From NCBI GenBank assembly GCA_017301995.1, contig JAFLEH010000004.1, positions 124,001 to 188,000 of the forward strand: 64,000 nt of DNA. The letters run 5' to 3'. The notes beneath the pieces are model-generated. The model saw only the letters and a list, made by a program, of their open reading frames with translations, searched no databases and was not told the origin of the DNA. Numbering within the stretch: the stretch's first letter is position 1; each line of letters opens with the position of its first letter. The position numbers and the translations under genes are program-made. Below are positions 8,817-16,921 of the stretch, in pieces. The stretch is from Verrucomicrobiota bacterium. Lineage in GTDB: Bacteria > Verrucomicrobiota > Verrucomicrobiia > Verrucomicrobiales > Akkermansiaceae.

Positions 8817-9759
8817 TCTCGGCATCAAGGGCCAGGGGAACGACTTTCTCCGGGAATCCCTTTTCGTCCCAAGCGAGCTTCTGCGCGCGGGTGCTGCGGC
8901 CCTTGTAGGTGTACTCGGCGGTGGTTTTGCCGTGATAGACGATCCAGTCCTCCCGACCGTCGGGCGACTTGAAGAAGGCGTGGTGGCCGGGACCATACAC
9001 CTTGTTTCCATCGGCTCTCGATAGAAGCGGTTCGTCCGCCTGGGTCCACGACGCCACTTTCATCGGATCGCTTTTGGCATCGGCCCAGAGGTAGCCGACC
9101 TTGTAGTCCGGCTTGCCGGTGTCGCAGGCCGAGTAGGTTAGAAAAATCCACCCCGAATGCGCGATCACGTACGGTCCCTCGCGAACCTCGTCGCACCCGA
9201 ATCCGGACGCCGGGATCATCACGCGCTCGCCCTCGAGGTGCATCGGATCGCGCATGCGGGAGATGAACAAGCGGTGCCCCGGATGGCCGGCCCAGAGGAA
9301 ATACTGCTTGCCGCCCGCCTCGAACGCATGGCCGTCGATGGCGTAGAACTCGTCCTTGGGGTCGGTCATCAGTTGGACGGGCGGACCGTAGGGGCCCTTG
9401 ATGGATGTGGATTTGCTTTCCATAACGAATATCCGGTGGCGCTCGTCGGCTCCGTCGGTCTTGGTGAAATAGCAATACCAGCGTTTTCCCTTGCGGCCCT
9501 GGAGGTAGTGAAATTCGGGCGCCCAAACGCCCTTGCCGCGTTCCCAGATCATGATCGGCCTGGCGTCCTTGAGACCGGCGATCGTTCCGGCGCTCCACAG
9601 TCTAACGCAGTTGCCCTGGGTGGTGGCGAGGTGGTATTCGCCGTTGGAATACCCCATCCACGGATCCGCAGACGGATTGATCGGATTGCGGAAGGTCCGC
9701 TCGGCGGCGGTAAGGTTCGCTAACAGTAGTGGGGCGATGAGAGCGCAAAGCCATTTCAT
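8788..9759 (-). CDS. secreted glycoside hydrolase family 43 protein
   Basis: A 323-residue five-bladed beta-propeller glycosidase of the GH43 type (arabinanase, arabinofuranosidase or xylosidase activities). The start at 9759 gives a clear Sec signal peptide (MKWLCALIAPLLLANLTAAE). Landmarks are the early NPINPSADPW motif supplying the catalytic base Asp, the GVWAPEFHYL blade-2 motif, YAIDGHAFE with the pKa-modulating Asp, and REGPYVI supplying the general acid Glu. The substrate cannot be named from sequence. The frame stays open upstream of the signal peptide across the chrA 3' region, but that part is not protein-like. Confidence 0.9.
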   Translation of the reverse strand: MKWLCALIAPLLLANLTAAERTFRNPINPSADPWMGYSNGEYHLATTQGNCVRLWSAGTIAGLKDARPIMIWERGKGVWAPEFHYLQGRKGKRWYCYFTKTDGADERHRIFVMESKSTSIKGPYGPPVQLMTDPKDEFYAIDGHAFEAGGKQYFLWAGHPGHRLFISRMRDPMHLEGERVMIPASGFGCDEVREGPYVIAHSGWIFLTYSACDTGKPDYKVGYLWADAKSDPMKVASWTQADEPLLSRADGNKVYGPGHHAFFKSPDGREDWIVYHGKTTAEYTYKGRSTRAQKLAWDEKGFPEKVVPLALDAEITVPSGERR

Positions 9760-9872
9760 TGAGCGATGAAACACCGGAACCGCGCCAGGGTTGCCAAACC
9801 CCCGGAAAATCGTCGGACGAACGGCGGAGGAGGGCCAATTTGAAAACCTTACAGGCATCCACCCTAGGCATG

Positions 9873-11108
9873 TCAGCCGACCGGAAGGAGACAGGCCCCC
9901 ACCACCATCGCGACCACGAGCAATGGTGGCAGACGCAACCATTGGAGGAGGCCGAATGCGGCGCCCGCGATGACGAAATCGGCCACATTCCGGACGCCTT
10001 GCATCCACACCGGATTGACCAGCGCCGCCAGCAGGACACCGACCACCGCCGCGTTTGCGCCGCGCAGGCATGCCTGGACCCATGATTTGGCGCGGAGTTG
10101 ATGCCAGTATGGCAGCGTGCCGGCGATGAGCAGCCATCCGGGTAGAAAGATCGCGAGAATGCACCAGAGTCCGCCAAGCCAGCGGTTGGACCCTCCGTGC
10201 ATCACCGTTCCCAAGTATCCGGCGAAAGTGAACAGCGGACCGGGGAGTGCTTGGGCCGCACCGTATCCCGCCAGAAAGGTGTCGTCGGCCACCGCGCCGT
10301 CCGGCACGACCTCCGCGCGCAGCAGTGGCAGGATCACATGACCGCCGCCGAAAACCATCGAACCGGCCCGATAGAATCCGTCAAACGATATGATCCCGGG
10401 GTGGGCGGTCGCTCGGGATAGAATCGGAAGAATTGCTAACAATGCGGCGAACGCGGCCAACAGCAAGATGGGCACGATATGCCTGCGTCCGTCGCTTTCG
10501 GCGCGCCGGTCGGATATGCTAACCCGCCGGCGATACAGAATCCATCCGGCCGCGGCGCCGGCGCCGATCACGGCGATCTGCAGCCATCCGCCCGGATAGA
10601 CCAGCAGTGCGGTTGCGGCGAGTGCCGCGATGCCCGCCCGCGCCGGATCGGGGCAAAGGGCGCGCGCCATGCCCCACACGGCCTGGGCCACCACTGCCAC
10701 GGCCGCCAGTTTGAGACCGTGAACCCATCGCGCGCCGTGGAGATCGCCCAGCGCCGCCACTCCGCAGCCGAATGCGATCATCAGCACCGCCGAGGGCAAG
10801 GTGAACATCAGCGACGCCAACACCCCGCCAAGCCAACCGCACCGGCTCATCCCGAGCGCGAACACAAGCTGGCTGCTCGCCGGACCCGGAAGAAATTGGC
10901 ATAGCGCAACCAAGTCGGCATAGGCGGGTTCGTCCAGCCATCGGCGCTTGGTCACGAACTCCGCCCGCAGATAGCCGATGTGCGCCACCGGACCGCCAAA
11001 CGATGTTAGGCCGAGCTTGAGAAACGCCCGCGCGACCTCGCCCAACCGTCGGATTTCGCCGCTGCCGGGATGCGTGGGGGTATTCGGTGGGTCGGGCATG
11101 AGGAGCAT
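9873..11108 (-). CDS. chrA: chromate transporter, long (two-domain) ChrA type
   Basis: A 411-residue membrane protein of the CHR family, long form made of two homologous halves. The N half carries TSFGGPVAHIGYLR and FLPGPASSQL; the C half carries the matching VFGGGHVILPLL and QALPGPLFTFAGYLG. About ten hydrophobic segments are present. The family exports chromate or related oxyanions from the cytoplasm; physiological substrate in this organism unknown. The start could be the first or fourth codon (both ATG). No chrB/chrC regulator is nearby. It lies downstream of galM but is separated from it by hairpin repeats. Confidence 0.93.
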   Translation of the reverse strand: MLLMPDPPNTPTHPGSGEIRRLGEVARAFLKLGLTSFGGPVAHIGYLRAEFVTKRRWLDEPAYADLVALCQFLPGPASSQLVFALGMSRCGWLGGVLASLMFTLPSAVLMIAFGCGVAALGDLHGARWVHGLKLAAVAVVAQAVWGMARALCPDPARAGIAALAATALLVYPGGWLQIAVIGAGAAAGWILYRRRVSISDRRAESDGRRHIVPILLLAAFAALLAILPILSRATAHPGIISFDGFYRAGSMVFGGGHVILPLLRAEVVPDGAVADDTFLAGYGAAQALPGPLFTFAGYLGTVMHGGSNRWLGGLWCILAIFLPGWLLIAGTLPYWHQLRAKSWVQACLRGANAAVVGVLLAALVNPVWMQGVRNVADFVIAGAAFGLLQWLRLPPLLVVAMVVGACLLPVG

Positions 11109-11190
11109 CGGCGGAAGCCGGATGGAAACGCCCCGCCGCCGGGGAAATGGAAAACGATGTTAGGGCGGGTGTCCATTGAATCCTGTGCGC

Positions 11191-11312
11191 ACCGGGGCGA
11201 GACGCCCCGGTGACGGACTGGCGCGAGACGCGCCAGCCACGTGTTGCCATGGCGGCGAACTTTACACTTGGGGCCGCTTGGGAAGGCCACGCTCTCACGA
11301 GCGCGGCTACGG
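11191..11312. repeat. composite REP-like hairpin element, locus 2
   Basis: The same B-B-A arrangement as at 1591-1671. B1 is ACCGGGGCG-AGA-CGCCCCGGT (11191-11211). B2 is CTGGCGCG-AGA-CGCGCCAG (11218-11236). The type-A element (11287-11312) contains CGCTCTCACGAGCG in inverted orientation. Stems differ from locus 1 by paired, compensating changes, while the AGA and GTGA/TCAC loops are constant. The 221-base gap between galM and chrA consists largely of this element. Confidence 0.8.
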
Positions 11313-11329
11313 GAAGTGGGATAGCGCGG

Positions 11330-12400
11330 CTACGACTCCACCGAAAACCGGTGGACCAGCGTGTGGCGGTAGGTTTCGCCGGGGCCGAGAATGGGGGAGG
11401 GGAAGGCGGGTTGGTTCGGGGAGTCCGGGAAGCCTTCGGTTTCCAGGCAGAGGGCGCTGCGGCTGCCGTAGGCGACGCCGCCCTTGCCGGGGGTGACACC
11501 GTCGAGGAAACTGGCGTCGTAGAACTGGATGCCGGGTTGGTCGGTTAGAACTTCCATCACGCGGCCGGATTTCGGGTCGCGGACGCGTGCGGCGGGCCGG
11601 ACGCCATCGCCGGGGCGGAGCACCCAGCAGTGGTCGTAGCCGTTGCCGAGGCGCAGTGCCTCGAAGTCCTCGCCCAGGCGGGAGCCGATCACGGTCGGCC
11701 GGGTGAAATCCATCGGCGTGCCGGCCACGGGCGCGATCTCTCCGGTGGGAATGAGGCCGGCGTTGGTGGGCAGGTAGTGGTCGGCGTGGATCGCCAATTC
11801 GTGATCGATGATGCTCGTGGTTGGATCGCCGGATAGATTCCAGTAGGAATGGTGGACGATGTTGACAGGGGTCGGCGCATCGGTGACGGCCTCCACTTGC
11901 CAGACGAGTTCGTTGTCGTCGGTTAGGGTGTAGGACACTTTGGTGGTTAGAGTGCCCGGGTAGCCTTCGTCGCCATCCGGCGAGGTGTGGGAAAGCGTGA
12001 CCGAGTTTCCGCTGGCGGAAACGACCTCCCAGACGGCTTTGTTGTACCCCTTGATCCCGCCGTGCAGGTGGCAGGGGATGCCGCCGGGATCGTTGTTGGT
12101 GGCCAGCGTGTGGGATTTCCCATCCAGCGTGAATTTTCCCGCGGCGATCCGGTTTCCGAAACGTCCGATGGTGGCTCCGAAGTAGGGCCCGTTGACCAGC
12201 CAGCCGTCGAGCGTGTCGAATCCATGGGCGATGTCCGCCGTTTTTCCGTCACGGTCGGGGACTTCCATCGAAACCAGCAGCGCGCCGAAGGTGCAGACTT
12301 TGGCGGTTAGGCCGTGGCGGTTGGTTAGGGTGAAGATCCGGACCTCCCGGCCGCAGGGGGTGGTTCCGTAGGGTTGCGATGTCGCGTCGGTGGCATTCAT
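11330..12400 (-). CDS. galM: galactose mutarotase (aldose 1-epimerase)
   Basis: A 356-residue aldose 1-epimerase interconverting alpha and beta anomers of hexoses, feeding the Leloir pathway. Family landmarks are GRFGNRI, HLHGG, HHSYWNLSG with a catalytic His, and CLETEGFPDSPNQP with the catalytic Glu near the C-terminus. The start at 12400 was chosen since the in-frame sequence upstream is antisense to the HIT gene and not protein-like. No signal peptide, so cytoplasmic. It would act on galactose liberated by the GH35 and GH27 enzymes encoded at 54-63 kb. Divergent from the HIT gene with a 100-base intergenic gap. Confidence 0.93.
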   Translation of the reverse strand: MNATDATSQPYGTTPCGREVRIFTLTNRHGLTAKVCTFGALLVSMEVPDRDGKTADIAHGFDTLDGWLVNGPYFGATIGRFGNRIAAGKFTLDGKSHTLATNNDPGGIPCHLHGGIKGYNKAVWEVVSASGNSVTLSHTSPDGDEGYPGTLTTKVSYTLTDDNELVWQVEAVTDAPTPVNIVHHSYWNLSGDPTTSIIDHELAIHADHYLPTNAGLIPTGEIAPVAGTPMDFTRPTVIGSRLGEDFEALRLGNGYDHCWVLRPGDGVRPAARVRDPKSGRVMEVLTDQPGIQFYDASFLDGVTPGKGGVAYGSRSALCLETEGFPDSPNQPAFPSPILGPGETYRHTLVHRFSVES

Positions 12401-12500
12401 GGCTGGCCGATGGTGCATCGCGGGTCCGCCAACTGGCAAGGCGAATCGCCGCCGGAATCCGTCCTTGCGGATCGGGGAAGGGCGGGTTAGTCTCCCGCGC

Positions 12501-12848
12501 ATGGCCGACAAGACGTTGTTTGAAAAAATCCGCGACCGGGAGATTCCGGCCACGCTGGTGTATGAGGACGACCTGTGCATCGCGTTCCGGGACATCGCCC
12601 CGCAGGCGCCGGTGCATATTCTGGTGGTTCCCCGCAAGCCGATTCCGCGCGTGGGGCTGGCCGACGATGCTGATGAAGCGGTATTGGGACGTCTGCTGCT
12701 GGCGGCGGGCAGGATCGCCAGGGCGGAAGGTGTCGCTGACAGCGGATTCCGGTTGGTCATCAACCATGGCAAGGATGGCGGCGAGGCGGTTCCCCATCTG
12801 CATGTCCACCTGCTGGCGGGCCGCCAGATGGAATGGCCTCCCGGTTAG
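12501..12848 (+). CDS. hinT: HIT-family (HinT/PKCI-like) nucleotide hydrolase
   Basis: A 115-residue histidine-triad protein; HinT-type proteins hydrolyse purine nucleoside phosphoramidates and adenylated substrates. The triad HLHVHLL places His at 99, 101 and 103, preceded by the conserved INHGKDGGEAVPH. Length is typical. The start at 12501 is favoured because it matches the usual N-terminus (MADKTLFEKI). The lipase gene begins 11 bases after its stop, suggesting co-transcription. Confidence 0.92.
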   Translation: MADKTLFEKIRDREIPATLVYEDDLCIAFRDIAPQAPVHILVVPRKPIPRVGLADDADEAVLGRLLLAAGRIARAEGVADSGFRLVINHGKDGGEAVPHLHVHLLAGRQMEWPPG

Positions 12849-12859
12849 AAAATGATCCC

Positions 12860-13531
12860 ATGAAACACTGGATGATGATGTTGATAGGGGGGCTGTGCGC
12901 CTCATGTGCCGGCCCGAAGCTCGCCGGACAGCCGCGGGTCAAACAAGTGGTGCTGGTCCACGGATTCGCGGAAAGCGGCAGCTCCTACTCGTGGATGAAA
13001 CACCGCCTCGAACAGCGTGGCATGGAATGCTATGTGCCGCGGATGCGCCCGGCCGACGGTCGCGGCGGACTCGCCAAGCTGGCGGTGAAGCTCAAGAGCG
13101 ACATCGACACCCGTTTCGGCAAGGACTCGCGGATCGCGGTGATCGGATTCAGCATGGGCGGCATCGTTTCCCGCTATTACCTGCAGGAACTCGGTGGCGC
13201 CGACCGGTGCGACACCTTCATCACCATTGCCTCGCCGCACCACGGAACCGAGCTGGCCCGGTTCTATCCGACCCAGGGCGCTGCCGAAATGCGTCCCGGC
13301 AGTCCGTTTCTCGCGAAACTGGACGCCTCCGAGGGCCGACTCGGCAAGATCCCGGTCGTTTCCTACCGCACACCGATGGATCTGGTGATCCTGCCGCCGC
13401 GGAGTTCCGAATGGAGCCGCGCGGAAAACATCGAGTACCCGGTGTTTCTCCACCCGCTGATGCTCAGCTCCAACAAGCTGATATCCGACGTGGAGCGCCG
13501 CCTGATGGCGGAACCGGAGAAAACCCGTTAG
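12860..13531 (+). CDS. secreted alpha/beta-hydrolase, lipase-like
   Basis: A 223-residue alpha/beta hydrolase similar to bacterial class 2/family I lipases and PGAP1-like esterases. It begins with a hydrophobic signal followed by a Cys-rich segment (LCASC), so it may be a lipoprotein. The oxyanion motif VLVHGF is at 31-36 and the nucleophile elbow GFSMGG has Ser98. Candidate catalytic Asp lies in TPMDLVILP and His in FLHPLML. The ASPHHGTELA segment is typical of lipases. Substrate unknown. Convergent with rlpA, with only 7 bases between the stops. Confidence 0.85.
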   Translation: MKHWMMMLIGGLCASCAGPKLAGQPRVKQVVLVHGFAESGSSYSWMKHRLEQRGMECYVPRMRPADGRGGLAKLAVKLKSDIDTRFGKDSRIAVIGFSMGGIVSRYYLQELGGADRCDTFITIASPHHGTELARFYPTQGAAEMRPGSPFLAKLDASEGRLGKIPVVSYRTPMDLVILPPRSSEWSRAENIEYPVFLHPLMLSSNKLISDVERRLMAEPEKTR

Positions 13532-13538
13532 CGCGGGA

Positions 13539-13970
13539 TCAATTGCGGGGTGTGTCGAGCACTTCCACCTTCACGGGGACCACGCCGCGCGAGGCGAATC
13601 CGAGCCGCTGGGCCACGCCGATGGTCACATCGATGATACGGCCGGGCTTGAAGGGACCGCGGTCGGTGATGGTGACCACCTCCGATTTGCCGTTGGCGGT
13701 ATTGATCACGCGGACTTTGGAGCCCATCGGGAGCGTCTTGTGCGCGGCGGTGGCGCCTTCGTTGCACAGGCGCTGCCCGCTGGCGGTGCGGGTGCCGTAG
13801 TTGGTCTTCACCGAATACCACGACGCCTTCCCGCTCTGGACGGACTTCACCGGCCAGGAATCGGGAGAATGGGTGGTAGCGGTGGCGCTTCCGGTGGAAG
13901 CGCAACTGGGGATCAGAATGACGCCGGCGATTGCCAGGGCCACGGATTTTAGGTTCCGGGTCATGTTCAT
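13539..13970 (-). CDS. rlpA: RlpA-like double-psi beta-barrel lipoprotein
   Basis: A 143-residue small RlpA family protein. A Sec/lipoprotein signal ends in the lipobox IPSC (Cys23). The rest is a single double-psi beta-barrel (about 45-140) with GKASWYSVKTNYG, GTRTASGQRL and VTITDRGPF. In other bacteria RlpA binds or cleaves denuded septal peptidoglycan; here the C-terminal SPOR domain is absent, so catalytic or septal targeting functions are uncertain. Start may be Met1 or Met3. Confidence 0.88.
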   Translation of the reverse strand: MNMTRNLKSVALAIAGVILIPSCASTGSATATTHSPDSWPVKSVQSGKASWYSVKTNYGTRTASGQRLCNEGATAAHKTLPMGSKVRVINTANGKSEVVTITDRGPFKPGRIIDVTIGVAQRLGFASRGVVPVKVEVLDTPRN

Positions 13971-14246
13971 CGTGTGGTGCAGCCCCTTTGGGGGCGCGCA
14001 CCCATAATCCCCGATTTCCGGGGATGCAAGAACAAATTGCCGACCCGCAAAAGCGGCGGATTTCCCGGAAAATCAATGGATTATGCCGATGTAGTAAAGC
14101 TTTCCAAAATAAATTTCCGAAATTTTTGCGCTCTCCCTGGCGATTTTTGGCGTCCGGACACGGAACTGGCGGACACCGAGCGGATCCACCCAAATGGGAA
14201 GCCCGGTGGCGCGGCACCGCCGGGGAAGCATCCGGCCCGTCATCGG

Positions 14247-16451
14247 CTAGAACATCCCGTTCAGCTTGCGTCCGGCCCAGAAGATGGCGAGCAGGGCGAC
14301 GAAGCCCGTGATGACCCGCCAGTCGGTCCAGAGGGGGATGCGGTTTTCGAGCGGGCGTGGTTCGGGCAGGGCGGTGATTTCCTTGACCAGATCCGCGAGT
14401 TGGTTGGGCTGGATCACGCGGCCTTTGGAAACCTTGGCCATTTCCTCAAGTACTTCGGGGCGGGAAGGTTGGCCGGTTTTTTCCAGATCCACTCCTTGGG
14501 CAATGATGGTGGTTTCCACCGGTTTGTCCTCGGCGCCGGTGACCGTGGCGCGGAGCTTCCATGAACCGGGGAGATCCACCTTGAAGCGTCCGGCGTAGGC
14601 ACCCCATGCGGATTCGTTCCGCTGGAGGTCGAGGCGTTGGGTGCGACCGTCCGGGGCGGTGATATCGACCGCCACGGTGCCTTCCTGCAGCGGCGCCCCG
14701 TTGGGGTCGAAGGCGTTGGCATTGAGCGCGATGTTGGATCCGGGAACCGGGCGTTCCGGCGTGAAGAAAATGCGGACCCGCTGGCCTGCTGCCATATTGC
14801 GCTGATAGGACATCCAGCGGGCCACCTGGCCCCAGAAGCGGTAGTGATAGAGATCTTCCACGCCGCGGCGCCAGCGCCAGGCGGAGTCGATGCCCATGTA
14901 GAGCACCTTGCCCGAGCCGGCCGGCTTGGTGACGATCAGCGGCACCGGCCCGAACTTGGTGCGGCGCAGGCCATGGACCGCGAGAACCTCGGTGCCGGCC
15001 TTGGCCTTGAGGACCGGAGCATACCAGAAGAAGCCGGGAAGGCGGCGCCAGATCTCCGGGTTCTCCTCCTCGCTGTTGCCTAACATGGTTAGGAGGGATT
15101 TGCGGCCTTCGGTGGTTAGGGCGAGGGGCGACGCCAGGGTTTCCGGGTTTCCGGTCTTGTGGTCGTCATCGAGGATCACCGGCATCAGGTCGGCGAGTTC
15201 GGTGTCCGACAAAGTCGCCTGGTTGCCGCGCGAGCCGGGGAGGAAAACCACGCCGGACGCCTGGTTTTCCACCAGCCCGCGGATGAGCGCGCAGTTTTCC
15301 TTGGTCAGTTGGCCGTTGCCGACGCCGACATCGCCGAGGAAAATCACATCGAACTTGGCGAGTTCCTCCAGTTTGGTTGGAAACTCGGTGATGAAGTTTT
15401 TCCCGGTGGCGGGTCTGAGTTCCGGATGGAGGAGCAGGCAGGTCAGCTCCACTCCGGGGTCGCGGCTCAGCGCGTTGTGGAGAAACCGGTATTCCCAGCG
15501 CGGTTGGGTTTCCACCACCAGCACGCGGATGCGTTCGGGCTTGGCGGCGATGACGAATTTCTGGGAGTTGTTGGAGGGAACCAACTCGCCCTCGGCCACG
15601 GGGATGGACAGCTCGATGGTGGAGGATCCGTCCTTTTCGAGCCGCCAGAGCATGGAGTCGTAGATTTCCGTGTTAGGCGGGATGATGAGTTCCTTGGTGC
15701 GCTCGCGGCCCGAGTCGTCGCGCAGGCGGGCTACGGTGCGGACCTGCCGGTCCAGCGAGGAGCGGATGGAGAACGGGATCTGGACGTTTTCGCCGACGAT
15801 CCCGTAGGTGGGAGCGGAGACGGATAGCAGGTCGATGTCCGGCAGCCGGGTCTTGCTGCCGACGGGGATGGAAAACAGCGGCACGCCGCGGAGCCGGAGT
15901 TTCTGGGCGGCTCCGACGGGAGGTTGGCCGATGTTGTAATCGCCATCGCTCAAAAGAATGACGGCGCGGAGGTTGCGTTCTTTTTCCAGCACGTCGGAAA
16001 GCGGCGCTTCGAGGTCGGTGCCGGATAGGGCGGCGTCCTTTTCGGCGGGAGTGGCGAAGGGCAGGGTGACGAGATCATTGGCTCCGTTTGCCTGGAGCGG
16101 TTTCCACAGGTCCGCGGCAAGGGCCTTTTTCACCCACTCGGAGCGCGAGACGACCGTCGGGGTATCGGAAAGCGCGCGGGGAAGTTGGGCGTCGGCGGTG
16201 GACATCGACTTGGAATCGTCCCAAAGGATGGCGATGCGCGGCTTGGTGTCCGGATGAAGGACGGTGCGCCACTCCGGCTGCCAGAGCAGAATGGCGGCGG
16301 TGGCGACCGCGAGAAGGCGGAGCAGTTCGAGGAATGCGGTGCGCCCCCGATGGGCGCTGCGCCGCCACGAGACCACGCACAGCGCCACGGTTAGAACCAG
16401 GGCCGTGATCCCGATCCAGAGCGTGAGCGGAGTTGGTGAGAGGTGAAGCAT
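14247..16451 (-). CDS. large membrane vWA-like protein, last gene of the MoxR/Bat operon
   Basis: A 734-residue membrane protein typical of the 3' end of MoxR-DUF58-BatA operons. Two N-terminal membrane helices (about 11-29 and 41-58) precede a vWA-like domain whose metal site motif is degenerate (WDDSKSMST rather than DxSGSMS). Then come beta-rich modules and a glutamine-amidotransferase-like Rossmann segment (from about 310, FVIAAKPERIRVLVVETQPRWEYRFL), and a final C-terminal helix near 712-728. Function unknown; such operons are linked to periplasmic stress or metalloprotein maturation in other bacteria. It follows the ExbB-like gene with a 32-base gap consisting of ATTCTAA heptads. Confidence 0.8.
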   Translation of the reverse strand: MLHLSPTPLTLWIGITALVLTVALCVVSWRRSAHRGRTAFLELLRLLAVATAAILLWQPEWRTVLHPDTKPRIAILWDDSKSMSTADAQLPRALSDTPTVVSRSEWVKKALAADLWKPLQANGANDLVTLPFATPAEKDAALSGTDLEAPLSDVLEKERNLRAVILLSDGDYNIGQPPVGAAQKLRLRGVPLFSIPVGSKTRLPDIDLLSVSAPTYGIVGENVQIPFSIRSSLDRQVRTVARLRDDSGRERTKELIIPPNTEIYDSMLWRLEKDGSSTIELSIPVAEGELVPSNNSQKFVIAAKPERIRVLVVETQPRWEYRFLHNALSRDPGVELTCLLLHPELRPATGKNFITEFPTKLEELAKFDVIFLGDVGVGNGQLTKENCALIRGLVENQASGVVFLPGSRGNQATLSDTELADLMPVILDDDHKTGNPETLASPLALTTEGRKSLLTMLGNSEEENPEIWRRLPGFFWYAPVLKAKAGTEVLAVHGLRRTKFGPVPLIVTKPAGSGKVLYMGIDSAWRWRRGVEDLYHYRFWGQVARWMSYQRNMAAGQRVRIFFTPERPVPGSNIALNANAFDPNGAPLQEGTVAVDITAPDGRTQRLDLQRNESAWGAYAGRFKVDLPGSWKLRATVTGAEDKPVETTIIAQGVDLEKTGQPSRPEVLEEMAKVSKGRVIQPNQLADLVKEITALPEPRPLENRIPLWTDWRVITGFVALLAIFWAGRKLNGMF

Positions 16452-16459
16452 GGGGAGAA

Positions 16460-16487
16460 ATTCTAAATTCTAAGCATGAAATTCTAA
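16460..16487. repeat. heptad repeat (ATTCTAA-type), operon junction 1
   Basis: Four consecutive 7-mers: ATTCTAA, ATTCTAA, GCATGAA, ATTCTAA. The array fills the gap between two operon genes and includes the TAG stop of the upstream (ExbB-like) gene on the minus strand. Confidence 0.75.
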
Positions 16488-16831
16488 TTGGGAGGCGAAC
16501 CCGGTGCGGCTATGCCGAGGCGGCGGTAGCGGATGATGGAGGTAATGAGGAAAATGAGGACGGGGCAAGCGGCTACGATGGCCCAGAATGTGGTTAGGAT
16601 GGCGACGGATAGGTTTCCGGCGAGTTTGGATGGGTCGGCGCTTCCCGTGTCCCTCAGGGTGGCGAATGCGCCCGTCATTCCGATGATGGTGCCGATGAGG
16701 CTGATGACCGGAAGGACAACAATGATGATGGCCGCCAGCCAGATCATTCGCCCCCAAAAACGCCGCTTGCGCGCACGCGCATCCAAAGCAGGAAGCGCGT
16801 CGCCAGCGGGAGTCTGATAGGGAGAGGACAT
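16484..16831 (-). CDS. short MotA/TolQ/ExbB-like membrane protein
   Basis: A 115-residue protein with two hydrophobic helices (about 30-54 and 72-105). The core LIGTIIGMTGAF and the second helix match the central two-helix part of the MotA/TolQ/ExbB proton-channel family. It is much shorter than ExbB and lacks the first helix and cytoplasmic domain, so whether it conducts protons is unclear. It sits between BatA-vWA and the large vWA-like gene on the same strand and is likely co-transcribed. No ExbD/TolR partner is in the window. Confidence 0.65.
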   Translation of the reverse strand: MSSPYQTPAGDALPALDARARKRRFWGRMIWLAAIIIVVLPVISLIGTIIGMTGAFATLRDTGSADPSKLAGNLSVAILTTFWAIVAACPVLIFLITSIIRYRRLGIAAPGSPPN

Positions 16832-16840
16832 GGGGTAAAA

Positions 16841-16921
16841 GCTGAAAAGCTGAAATGCTGAAATCTGAAATTTGGAATCTGAAATTTGAAATTTGGTGCT
16901 TAGTGCTTAGTGCTTAGTGCC
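16841..16921. repeat. heptad repeats (TCTGAA/TTTGAA then GCTTAGT), operon junction 2
   Basis: An array with period 7 or 8 and then strictly 7: ATCTGAA, ATTTGGA, ATCTGAA, ATTTGAA, ATTTGGT, GCTTAGT x3. It runs into the 3' end of the BatA-vWA gene, so that protein's last residues (ALSTKH) and stop are encoded by repeat units. Confidence 0.8.

Noticed and set aside
9760..10164. N-terminal extension of the GH43 gene
   Set aside because: The frame is open but runs antisense to the chrA 3' end; the signal peptide starts at 9759.
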